Source: Acidobacteriaceae bacterium TAA 166
GTDB lineage: Bacteria; Acidobacteriota; Terriglobia; Terriglobales; Acidobacteriaceae
Direction of reading: 5' to 3'
Assembly (NCBI GenBank): GCA_000421065.1
Contig: ATWD01000001.1
Coordinates: 4,394,001 to 4,458,000 of the forward strand
DNA: 64,000 bases
Positions 31,769-39,463 of the stretch are shown here, piece after piece; position 1 is the first letter of the stretch, and each line of letters opens with the position of its first letter. The notes beneath the pieces were generated by a model. It did not search any database and was not told where the DNA came from. It saw only the letters and a list, made by a program, of their open reading frames with translations. The translations under genes were made by a program, and so were the position numbers.

Positions 31769-33917
31769 GGGACACGACTTGAAGTGGATGGGAAGGAGGC
31801 TCCCAACGGGCCTTCCTGGTGCCGTCTTCTGGCTGGCCGTCTGGTTCGCTCTTCTCTTTCTGTTGAGGATGATTCCCGGATCGATCGGGACTCTGTTTAC
31901 CGTCGTTCAGGTGCTGGTCGGAATCGCTCTCGCCGCCACGGGGATTCCTCTGCTGGTACGGGTCGTGCGCAGGCGCATGCTGTGGAGCCTGCGCAATAAG
32001 CTCGTCGTCACCTACCTGCTTATTGGGCTGGCGCCGGTGGTGCTGTTTGTCACGCTGGTGATGATCTCCGGGTACGTGGCCGCAGGCCAGTTCGCCATTC
32101 ACCTCGCGGATCTACGCCTCCAAGAGGAGCTGGCTCAGCTGAGCGGAGAAAGTATTCATCGCATCGACGTTCTGGTGCGGCTCCTGGAGTCCGGGAACAT
32201 CACGCCGGAGGAGATCAAACGTGCCCAGCAGGACGAGGAGGTCGATCTCTCTCACTCGAAGTTGCGCGCCGAGAGCTCCATCTATCTGAATGGTGCCCCG
32301 GTCGCTCCTGGCACGGCACGGGGCAAGACGCCGTTGGGGCTGCCGCCCTGGGCCTCCGATCTGCGGGGAAGACTGTCCAGCGGACTGGTGCTGGACGGAG
32401 GCGATCTCTACCTGACCGTGGTCGATCAGCGCCGCCTGAACGACGGCCGCATGCTGAGCCTTGTCTCCAGCATGATCGTTGACAGCAGGGTGATGGATGT
32501 CGTAGCGCATGGACTGGGGAGAGCTCAGTTCATCGCGGAGAGGGTCAGCGAAAACGAGGCGGAGGCCACCCCAAGGGCGGCTGCGACCTCTCGTATTGAG
32601 AATCGAATTCGTCGGCGGCGCGAGAATACCATCTCCGGGGGAGTGCAGGCTCCCGCAGTCAATCTAGCGGACATCCAGGTCAGCTTCGTCTCGACGGTCG
32701 ACGTCATCGATTGGGGAACCGGCGAGCGGGGAAGTGTTCTGATCGGTGTACGGTCGCGGCCCTCGCAGCTCTACAACCAGCTCTTCGGAGCCTCGTTGCG
32801 CAGCCGATTTACCAACGCCTATCGTTTCGGCCTGATCGCTCTGGGCGTTCTGTTCGCTCTGATCGAGCTGCTGGCACTCGTGATGGCTATTCGCCTGAGC
32901 CGGACGATGACGGCCTCCGTCTCCGATCTTTACTTCGCGACGCAAAGGATCGATCAGGGCGACTTCAATCATCGGATCGGCGTGACGCGCCAGGATCAGC
33001 TGGCGGAGCTGAGCCGTTCGTTCAACAACATGACCGGCTCGCTCCAGCGGCTTCTCCAGGAGCAGAAGGAGAAGGAGCGCCTGCAGAACGAGCTTTCGAT
33101 CGCCCAGGAGGTGCAGGCGAACCTGTTTCCGCGCAAGGTTACGAGTCTTCCCACCCTGGAGCTGCACGGTGTCTGCAGACCGGCCCGCTCGGTCAGCGGC
33201 GACTACTACGACTTTCTAGTCTTTCATGAGTCCGCGCACGAAGGACATGCCAGCCGCAAGGAGACCGGGGTGGGGATCGCCATCGGCGATATCAGCGGCA
33301 AGGGAATCTCCGCTGCGCTGCTGATGGCGACGCTTCACTCCGCCGTTCGCGCCTATCGTTTTGCCAGTGAGGAGTTGGTCTTCAGCGAATCCCAGGTGGC
33401 TGGCCTGCTCGCCAACAGGAACGATAACGGAGGCGATTGCGATGAGCTCTTCCAGTCGCCGGGAAGAATCCTTTCGCTGCTGAACCGGCATCTCTACCGC
33501 AGCACGCAGCCGGAGAAGTACGCGACGCTGTTTCTGGCTCATTACGATGCGAGGTCGGCGATGCTGACTTACTCGAACGCCGGCCAGCTTCCTCCCCTGG
33601 TGCTGGGACGCGACGGCACGGTGCGAAGGCTGGACTGCGGCGGAACGGTGGTGGGTCTGATGGACGGAATGCGCTATGAGGAGGATCGCTTTCAGATGCG
33701 CTCCGGGGACATCCTGGTCGGTTACTCCGACGGCGTGACCGAGCCGGAGAACGACTTTGGCGAGTTTGGAGAAGAGCGCCTGATGGAGGTCGTGCGGCGG
33801 TACCGGGATCAGCCTCTGCATGTGATCTCGATTCAGGTCATGCAGGCTCTCGACGCCTGGATCGGCGCCGAGGAGCAGCCGGACGACATCACGCTGGTGC
33901 TGGCCAGGCAGGTTTAG
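31752..33917 (+). CDS. Membrane SpoIIE-type PP2C phosphatase with HAMP
   Basis: 721 residues. Hydrophobic helices at about 25-112, a periplasmic sensor region to about 360, a helix at 361-385, a HAMP linker (about 385-440) and a PP2C/SpoIIE phosphatase domain (about 450-720) with SVSGDYYDF, AIGDISGKGISAALLMA and GYSDGVTEPEN holding the metal-binding aspartates. Probably dephosphorylates an anti-sigma antagonist in a stress pathway; the partner is not encoded nearby. Coupled to the BrkB-like gene. Confidence 0.85.
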   Translation: MSIEAEGHDLKWMGRRLPTGLPGAVFWLAVWFALLFLLRMIPGSIGTLFTVVQVLVGIALAATGIPLLVRVVRRRMLWSLRNKLVVTYLLIGLAPVVLFVTLVMISGYVAAGQFAIHLADLRLQEELAQLSGESIHRIDVLVRLLESGNITPEEIKRAQQDEEVDLSHSKLRAESSIYLNGAPVAPGTARGKTPLGLPPWASDLRGRLSSGLVLDGGDLYLTVVDQRRLNDGRMLSLVSSMIVDSRVMDVVAHGLGRAQFIAERVSENEAEATPRAAATSRIENRIRRRRENTISGGVQAPAVNLADIQVSFVSTVDVIDWGTGERGSVLIGVRSRPSQLYNQLFGASLRSRFTNAYRFGLIALGVLFALIELLALVMAIRLSRTMTASVSDLYFATQRIDQGDFNHRIGVTRQDQLAELSRSFNNMTGSLQRLLQEQKEKERLQNELSIAQEVQANLFPRKVTSLPTLELHGVCRPARSVSGDYYDFLVFHESAHEGHASRKETGVGIAIGDISGKGISAALLMATLHSAVRAYRFASEELVFSESQVAGLLANRNDNGGDCDELFQSPGRILSLLNRHLYRSTQPEKYATLFLAHYDARSAMLTYSNAGQLPPLVLGRDGTVRRLDCGGTVVGLMDGMRYEEDRFQMRSGDILVGYSDGVTEPENDFGEFGEERLMEVVRRYRDQPLHVISIQVMQALDAWIGAEEQPDDITLVLARQV

Positions 33918-33948
33918 CCGGCAGGCCATCGCCTTGCGTCGATCCAGC

Positions 33949-35217
33949 CTAATGCTTCGGCTGGATCACCTTGATGGCAATGGCATTCGGAGAGGCTCCC
34001 GCAGGGAGGATGGTAAACAGAGTCGCGCCCTGCTTTCCCCGGGTTCGGATGACGGCGACGTCTCCTGAACGCGAATCCGTGGCCAGCAGTAGGTGCTCAT
34101 CGTTCGAGAAGGCCAGCGCATCGGGAGCGGAACCGGTGTGAACCGTGCCCGTGAGCTCGCCATCGTCGATGCTGTAGATGCTGATCAGGTCGGAGCCGAA
34201 GTTCGACACCCAGAGAGTCGAGTTGTCGCCGGAGATGACGCCGTGCACCGGCTTGGTGCCGATGGTATAGGTTCCCAGCACCTGGTTGTTCCAGGTATCG
34301 ATCTCCGAGATGGAGTCCGACCCGAAGTTCGAGACGAAGACCTCGCCGCCATCGGGCTTGAGGGCGATGTGGACGGGAGTCCGACCGACGTCGAGCATCG
34401 TCAACAGATGATCGGAGGTCGCGACGGGGTCCTGTTTTACCGCCCAGGAGTTTGGGGCCGAAGCCAGGCTGACGACCATTACCTGGTGGCCACTGGAGCA
34501 GGCGATAAAGGCCTTCGACGAGTCCGGCAGAATCGCGATGTCGGTGGCGCCGGGACATCCGGGGAAGGCGGCACGGAAGAGAAGCGGCGGCATCGGAGGA
34601 GCGTGGGGGTCAGGCTGGGGAGCCTCCGGGGTGTCCTGCGGCGCGGAGTTCGGGCTGATGTAAGCCGCCACGCTGTAGATGGAGATGCTGCCCGATCCGC
34701 GATTCGAGACGACGAGGGTCCGCATATCCGGGGAGATGCGAGCAAGCCCTGGCTGCTCCCCGGCTCCGATGACTGCAATCTCCCGGCGCCGGTCGAGATC
34801 GAGGACGCTGACCGAGTTCGATCCGGAGTTGGCCACGTAGGCCCGCCCTCCTGCGGCATCGACGCTGATGAAATAAGGCTGGCGACGGACTCCGATGGTC
34901 GCGGCCACCCGATTGGCGGCCGCATCGATGACGGTGATCGTCCCGGATCCTGTGTTGACGGCATAAACCTCGTTGCGCCTGGGATTTACCGAGATTCCTG
35001 TAGGTCCTTCTCCAACCCTCAGGGTGCGGTCGGGGCGCACGTTCACCAGGTCGAGAACGCTGACCGTATTGGACCTGCCATTAGTGACGTACGCGAACTC
35101 GTGATAGCCGGGGGGAACGTCGGGAAAAGAGTTGCGGCGGCATCCCAGAGGCAGCAGGAGAACGGAGAGAGACAAGACGAACAACCCAACGGGCGGGCAA
35201 TGATGAGAATTCGACAC
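33949..35217 (-). CDS. YncE-like beta-propeller lipoprotein
   Basis: 422 residues with a signal peptide ending in a lipobox (LPLGC), then about seven YVTN-type repeats (EFAYVTNGRSNTVSVLDL, AYVANSGSNSVSVLDL, VFVSNFGSDSISEID). Such surface propellers are common in Acidobacteriota and may bind partners or metals; no catalytic motif is seen. It stands alone. A second, only distantly similar member lies at 56518-57873. Confidence 0.8.
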   Translation of the reverse strand: MSNSHHCPPVGLFVLSLSVLLLPLGCRRNSFPDVPPGYHEFAYVTNGRSNTVSVLDLVNVRPDRTLRVGEGPTGISVNPRRNEVYAVNTGSGTITVIDAAANRVAATIGVRRQPYFISVDAAGGRAYVANSGSNSVSVLDLDRRREIAVIGAGEQPGLARISPDMRTLVVSNRGSGSISIYSVAAYISPNSAPQDTPEAPQPDPHAPPMPPLLFRAAFPGCPGATDIAILPDSSKAFIACSSGHQVMVVSLASAPNSWAVKQDPVATSDHLLTMLDVGRTPVHIALKPDGGEVFVSNFGSDSISEIDTWNNQVLGTYTIGTKPVHGVISGDNSTLWVSNFGSDLISIYSIDDGELTGTVHTGSAPDALAFSNDEHLLLATDSRSGDVAVIRTRGKQGATLFTILPAGASPNAIAIKVIQPKH

Positions 35218-35381
35218 TGCAGCGAGTCTATCGGGCGGGGATTACCCGTCGCAAGCGCGGGGGACATCTCAAAAAGATTCCGGAGGCGGCGAAACCTTTC
35301 GAAAAACCGCGTGTCTACATAGACGATGCGGGAGTTGCCAAGATGGGGAGCTCTTGACATCGTCTGTAAATCCTTCTCGGA

Positions 35382-35417
35382 CAACGAAGCTACTTCGTGT
35401 AGCTTCGTTGATTTTTT
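35382..35417 (+). terminator. Perfect plus-strand terminator without a plus-strand gene
   Basis: A 12-bp perfect stem (CAACGAAGCTAC), a five-base loop and T6 on the plus strand. Both flanking genes are on the minus strand, and no T-run exists in that direction. The gap 35218-35494 otherwise shows no gene. Confidence 0.7.
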
Positions 35418-35494
35418 AATTTTCAGATTTTGCGAGAACATGTCCGTACGCTGACGGCACAGGCTTGCTGGGGAATAGGTCGAGATTTTTGGCG

Positions 35495-35641
35495 TTATCG
35501 GCTTCCCGGATGCCCGACGCGACTCCAGTTGTGGACGATCCATGCCGCATAGCCCAGCTGGACCGCGATGACGCCGGCATAGACGAAGACCAGGTGCCGA
35601 TGGCCCATGGTAGAGAAGTCGAAAAAAGTCTTCCAGGTCAT
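35495..35641 (-). CDS. ccmD: CcmD-like small heme-export protein
   Basis: 48 residues: FVYAGVIAVQLGYAAWIVHNW forms one transmembrane helix with the short cytosolic tail usual for CcmD, which holds CcmE to the CcmABC complex. It starts 17 bases after the ccmC stop, last in the ccm operon. Identification rests on size, topology and position. Confidence 0.7.
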   Translation of the reverse strand: MTWKTFFDFSTMGHRHLVFVYAGVIAVQLGYAAWIVHNWSRVGHPGSR

Positions 35642-35657
35642 TGAGAGATGAGCTCCG

Positions 35658-36401
35658 TTACTGTGGGGTCTCGAGCGAGGCCTCGAGGGCGAGCAGCGCG
35701 GCCTCCTGCTCGGCCAGTTGGCGGCGGCGTTCAAGGGCAAAGCGGAGGCCGATCAGAAAGATACCCCACATCGCCCATCCGGTGAGGTTCCAGAGAACCG
35801 CGGGCACCATGGCGGGATCGATCCCACCGCCATCCGGACCGAAGACCGGCGCGGGGTGCTGGGTTCTCCACCAGCGAATCGACATGAAGACGATGGGAAC
35901 ATCGACGGCAGCGAATACAGCCAACACTGCCGAAAGCACACCGGTCTGCCCGTTGGGAGAGAAGCGGCGGAGCAGGAGATAGCTGGCGTAGAGAAGCCAC
36001 AGGATCAGCTCCGTGGTCAGACGGGCATCCCACGTCCACCAGATTCCCCACGCGGGCTTGCCCCAGAGCATACCGGTCGCCAGGCAGAGTCCGGCGTAGA
36101 GCACGGTGACCTCGGCCGAGGCTACCGCCAGGGCATCGGCGCTGAGGGCCTTGAGCGGATCGCGGCGGCGCCAATAAAGATAGGCCAGCGAGGCCGCGAC
36201 ATTCACATAAGGAAAGATCAGGCTGAGGATCGCGTGCGCCAGATGATAGTAGAAAATCCGTTGCAGATTCCCCATGGTCTCTTCCATGGGGGCAAGGAAG
36301 ATGGCCTGCCGGAACCCGACCACGAGCACGGCGGCGGTGGCTACGAGCCAGAGCCAAGCGACGTTGCGGAGGGTGGAGGAGCGGGCCACGATGGCTTTCA
36401 T
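35658..36401 (-). CDS. ccmC: Heme exporter CcmC
   Basis: 247 residues with six helices and the tryptophan-rich heme-handling motif WGIWWTWDARLT, followed by a conserved LLYASYLLLR helix. CcmC loads heme onto CcmE in the periplasm. ATG 36401 (MKAIVARSS) is chosen. There are 114 bases between it and ccmB, and the gap contains no gene. Confidence 0.9.
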   Translation of the reverse strand: MKAIVARSSTLRNVAWLWLVATAAVLVVGFRQAIFLAPMEETMGNLQRIFYYHLAHAILSLIFPYVNVAASLAYLYWRRRDPLKALSADALAVASAEVTVLYAGLCLATGMLWGKPAWGIWWTWDARLTTELILWLLYASYLLLRRFSPNGQTGVLSAVLAVFAAVDVPIVFMSIRWWRTQHPAPVFGPDGGGIDPAMVPAVLWNLTGWAMWGIFLIGLRFALERRRQLAEQEAALLALEASLETPQ

Positions 36402-36515
36402 TTTACCGCGATTTTCGGGGGAGATTCGGTGGGGGCGGAGAATTTGAAGGGGAAATACTCTCTGCATCTTCGACGAGGGCGGTTATCGGTCATGCGCCTG
36501 GAAGGAGAACCTGAC

Positions 36516-37205
36516 CTACTCGGCGTTCAGGACGGTCTCGAAGAGCAGGATGCAGACGGTGGTGTAGATGACGTCGTATCCGGCGAGCTGCTTGATCCAG
36601 GATTGGAGATAGATGGGATCGAGCTCCGCGGTGAGAACTCCCGTGGTGGCCTGCACCATCATGAGGACGGCGGGAAGCGACAGCGGCAGAAGGATCAGCG
36701 GCAGCAGCAGCTCGCGGTTGCGGGCCCGCAGGCCCAGCGCGGCGAAGAAGGTCCCGTTGACGACGATGGCCCAGGTTCCCAGGGGAAGGATCAGCGCGAG
36801 CAGCCAGGGGTCTCCCAGTACATGCAGGTTAAAGAAGATGATGAAGACGGGTGCCAGAACCGCCTCGACGACGAGGACGAAGATCATGTTCGCCAGCGCC
36901 TTGCCGACGAAGAGCGCCGAGGCCGGCGAAGGGGCCATGCGCTGGGCCTCGAGAACCTGGTTGCGCTGCTCGCGGGTCCAGGACTGATTGAGCGCCGTCA
37001 TGGAGGCGAAGAGCAGGCCCACCCACAGGATGCCTCCCGAGATCTGCCGGGTCACTGTGGGATAACCCGCCGGATCGAAGGCGATCGAGAAGACCACGAC
37101 CATCAGCAGCACGAAGAAGAGCATGCCATTGATCGAATCGCGTGAACGCCACTCCAGGCGAAGATCTTTCCGCAGATGTTCGAGAACGTAGCCGAGATAC
37201 TTCAT
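36516..37205 (-). CDS. ccmB: Heme exporter CcmB
   Basis: 229 residues with six helices, the permease of the CcmAB transporter that releases holo-CcmE. The N-terminal RKDLRLEWRSRDSINGMLFF is a family signature. Its start overlaps the ybaK stop as ATGA, so translation is coupled. Confidence 0.9.
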   Translation of the reverse strand: MKYLGYVLEHLRKDLRLEWRSRDSINGMLFFVLLMVVVFSIAFDPAGYPTVTRQISGGILWVGLLFASMTALNQSWTREQRNQVLEAQRMAPSPASALFVGKALANMIFVLVVEAVLAPVFIIFFNLHVLGDPWLLALILPLGTWAIVVNGTFFAALGLRARNRELLLPLILLPLSLPAVLMMVQATTGVLTAELDPIYLQSWIKQLAGYDVIYTTVCILLFETVLNAE

Positions 37206-37711
37206 CGGGCCTCGTCCGCGCGAAGAGCTTTGGTGAGGTCGGCGAGCGTGGCGTTGGCGGCCCGGAGATAGTCCGCGGGGGAGAGGAGGACTTGCAGGCC
37301 GCGCAGACCGGCCGAGACGCTGATGACGTCGAAGAGCTCGATGGTCTCGTCGGCGAAGGCCGGGAAGGGCTTGCGGGCTCCCATGACGGTAACCCCGCCG
37401 CGAATGTAGCCCGTAAGGGGCTCGACGTCCTTCAGCGAGGCCAGTTCGGCCTTCTTGGCACCCGCGGCTTGAGCCAGCTTCTTGAGGTCAAGCTCAGCAT
37501 CGCCAGGGATGACGGCGAAGAGATGTTCCCCGGTATTGGTATGGGAGAGCAGGGTCTTGAAGACCTGTGCGGCGGGAAGACCGATCTTGCGGGCGACCGA
37601 AAGGGCGGTCAGGTCTTCGGGATCGACCTCATAGGAACGAGGCTCATAGGCAATGCCGAGCGAGTCGAGGAGCCGGGCGGCGTTGGTTTTAGTGGGTGCG
37701 GCAGGCTTCAT
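37202..37711 (-). CDS. ybaK: YbaK/EbsC-family Cys-tRNA deacylase
   Basis: 169 residues. The YbaK fold is clear: ALSVARKIGLPAAQVFKTLL, AVIPGDAELDLKKLA and TGYIRGGVTVMG. The family removes cysteine wrongly attached to tRNA(Pro). It is wedged between ccmA and ccmB with 4-base overlaps on both sides, so it is fully part of the ccm operon. I have not met this arrangement as standard. Confidence 0.9.
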   Translation of the reverse strand: MKPAAPTKTNAARLLDSLGIAYEPRSYEVDPEDLTALSVARKIGLPAAQVFKTLLSHTNTGEHLFAVIPGDAELDLKKLAQAAGAKKAELASLKDVEPLTGYIRGGVTVMGARKPFPAFADETIELFDVISVSAGLRGLQVLLSPADYLRAANATLADLTKALRADEAR

Positions 37712-38421
37712 CCTTGCTTTCCCGTGCTATCTTCGGCGATCTGGCCCTGGCGCATCACCAGGGTGCGGTCGGCGAGAGGCTCGGCGAGCGAGGCCTGATG
37801 CGTGGTGAGGACGATCGTACGGACTCCTCCGCCGGGAACCGGCCAGGTGCGGAAGTCGGCGAGAAGATCGACGAGCTGGCCTGCGCTGCGGACGTCGAGG
37901 TTCGAGAAAGGCTCATCGAGCAGCAGAAGCTCGGGATCGGTCTGGAGGACGCGGGCGAGTGAGGCGCGCTGACGCATGCCCTGGGAGTACTGTCCGACCG
38001 GCCGGGTGAGCGTGGGGTCGAGACCGACGGCGCGCAGGGCCATCTCGGGCGATCCGACACAGGCGCAACCCTCGCCGCGATGAAGATTAGCAAAGTAGGC
38101 CAGGTTTTCCATAGCGGTGAGCTCGTCGTAGAGCATGGTGGCATGGCTCATGTAGGCGACGCGGTGGCGATGCTGCTGGGGAAAGCCTCCGAAGAGGCTG
38201 GCCTGCCCGCGGGTCGGGGTGATCAGCCCGGCGACGACACGCAACAGAGTGGACTTTCCAGCCCCGTTCTCTCCCAGAAGAACCGTACAGGAGCCAGCAA
38301 GGAAGCCGGTCGAGACGTTGCGCAGAGCGGCGAAGGCTCCATAGACCTTGGAGACGGAGTCGAGGCTGGCCGCCAGCGTGGCAGGGGCTTCGACACGGAT
38401 TGGAGCAGGGGCAGCGGCCAT
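37708..38421 (-). CDS. ccmA: Heme exporter ATPase CcmA
   Basis: 237 residues, an ABC ATPase with Walker A GENGAGKST, signature YSQGMRQR, Walker B LLLLDEPFSNLD and the switch His in TTHQ. With CcmB it drives release of heme-loaded CcmE. ATG 38421 is chosen; an upstream TTG would add 13 residues. There are 75 bases between it and ccmE. Confidence 0.9.
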   Translation of the reverse strand: MAAAPAPIRVEAPATLAASLDSVSKVYGAFAALRNVSTGFLAGSCTVLLGENGAGKSTLLRVVAGLITPTRGQASLFGGFPQQHRHRVAYMSHATMLYDELTAMENLAYFANLHRGEGCACVGSPEMALRAVGLDPTLTRPVGQYSQGMRQRASLARVLQTDPELLLLDEPFSNLDVRSAGQLVDLLADFRTWPVPGGGVRTIVLTTHQASLAEPLADRTLVMRQGQIAEDSTGKQG

Positions 38422-38496
38422 GCAGGGATCTTTAAGGAGTATAGGCCCCTCTCGATACAACGAGCTTTTGCTGCGTGAGACGAAGAATGCAGGATG

Positions 38497-38952
38497 CTAA
38501 CGCGTAGCGGCGGGAAGAGCCGTGGCAGCCGCCGTCGGAGTCTTCGCGCCCGCTGCTGGAGCATACTTCGAGGCGCACTTGGCCTGGAGCTGAGTGGCGT
38601 GGAAGACGCCGTCATGGCCGTAGGTCCCGATAGCCAGGGCCTGGGCATCGTCCTTGAAGGTGTCGGGCGGCGGCTCGGAGCCCTTGTAGGTGACCCGCAG
38701 GGTGCGGCCCTGCTCGAGCAGGGTAAAGGTGGCGTTGGTTCCGGAGCGCTCGATGCTGTGCGGAGCGACGTTGCCCGCGACGCGCAGATGGCGGACGTAA
38801 GCCTTGTTGCCCATGCCCTGCAGCTCGCCGATGGTGACGTAGTAGTCCTTATTGTCCCGGACTCCGGTGAAGGCGAGATAGCCGACGGTTCCCAGGATAA
38901 GGAGGGTGGCGACGAAGATCTTGAGCGGGCTCTTCCGTTCGGGGATAGGCAT
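38497..38952 (-). CDS. ccmE: Heme chaperone CcmE, Cys-x3-Tyr type
   Basis: 151 residues: an N-terminal transmembrane anchor (FVATLLILGTVGYLAFTG) and an OB-fold beta barrel. The heme-binding site, normally HDENY, reads AKCASKYAP, a cysteine variant (C-x3-Y) known from some anaerobes and archaea that use the altered System I. The C-terminus is Ala/Pro-rich. First gene of the operon. A TAAGAT box lies about 20 bases before ATG 38952. Confidence 0.85.
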   Translation of the reverse strand: MPIPERKSPLKIFVATLLILGTVGYLAFTGVRDNKDYYVTIGELQGMGNKAYVRHLRVAGNVAPHSIERSGTNATFTLLEQGRTLRVTYKGSEPPPDTFKDDAQALAIGTYGHDGVFHATQLQAKCASKYAPAAGAKTPTAAATALPAATR

Positions 38953-39041
38953 GGCGTCTGCACCTATCTTACGCCGGTTGTGCCCGGGAGGGGAGAGAGG
39001 AGGCTTCAGGGGGAAGATAGACAGAAAAAAATGACATTCGG

Positions 39042-39096
39042 TTGAACTTTTCCTTTCCTGTGGCGTATCCACAGGTGCTAATGTGGCAATGCCACA
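39042..39096 (+). promoter_or_regulatory. padR promoter with two palindromic operators
   Basis: TTGAAC (39042-39047) and TATCCA (39066-39071) with 18 bases between. CCTGTGG-N5-CCACAGG (39057-39075) covers the -10, and TGTGGC-N3-GCCACA (39082-39096) follows. Both share TGTGG/CCACA. Confidence 0.55.
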
Positions 39097-39109
39097 GGAG
39101 AGAAGACAT

Positions 39110-39463
39110 ATGGGAGATACAAAGCTGGATCTGTTGCAGGGCACGCTGGATCTGATGGTCCTGCAGACCCTGGCCGCCCTGGGGGAGATGCACGGCTATG
39201 GGATCGCCCGCCGCATCGAGCAGGTCAGCGGCGACGAGGTGTTGCTCAACCAGGGGACGATCTATGCTGCGCTCGTTCGTCTGCAGCAGAGGGGATGGAT
39301 CGAGTCCGAGTGGGGAGCATCGGAGAACAATCGCCGGGCGAAGTTCTACACCATCACGAAGCGGGGCAGAAGGCAGCTGGCCGAGGATACGGCCTACTGG
39401 CAACGGCTCTCGGGAGTGATGGGCCGGGTTCTGGCGATGGGCAACGCGGGAGAGCCGCAATGA
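39110..39463 (+). CDS. PadR-family transcriptional regulator
   Basis: 117 residues, winged helix (LDLLQGTLDLMVLQTLA, GYGIARRIEQ, NQGTIYAALVRLQQRGWI). AGGAGA precedes ATG 39110 by about eight bases. It overlaps the ADOP permease start as ATGA, the standard acidobacterial PadR-ADOP pair, and probably represses itself and the permease through the two upstream palindromes. The signal is unknown. Confidence 0.9.
   Translation: MGDTKLDLLQGTLDLMVLQTLAALGEMHGYGIARRIEQVSGDEVLLNQGTIYAALVRLQQRGWIESEWGASENNRRAKFYTITKRGRRQLAEDTAYWQRLSGVMGRVLAMGNAGEPQ

Noticed and set aside
34093..35322. 409-codon plus-strand open frame opposite the YncE-like lipoprotein gene
   Set aside because: GC-rich shadow of a clear lipoprotein; low-complexity Asp/Gly/Arg composition and no start signal.
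35718..37145. 475-codon plus-strand open frame across ccmC and ccmB
   Set aside because: Antisense to two well-identified genes; highly charged repetitive composition typical of a shadow.
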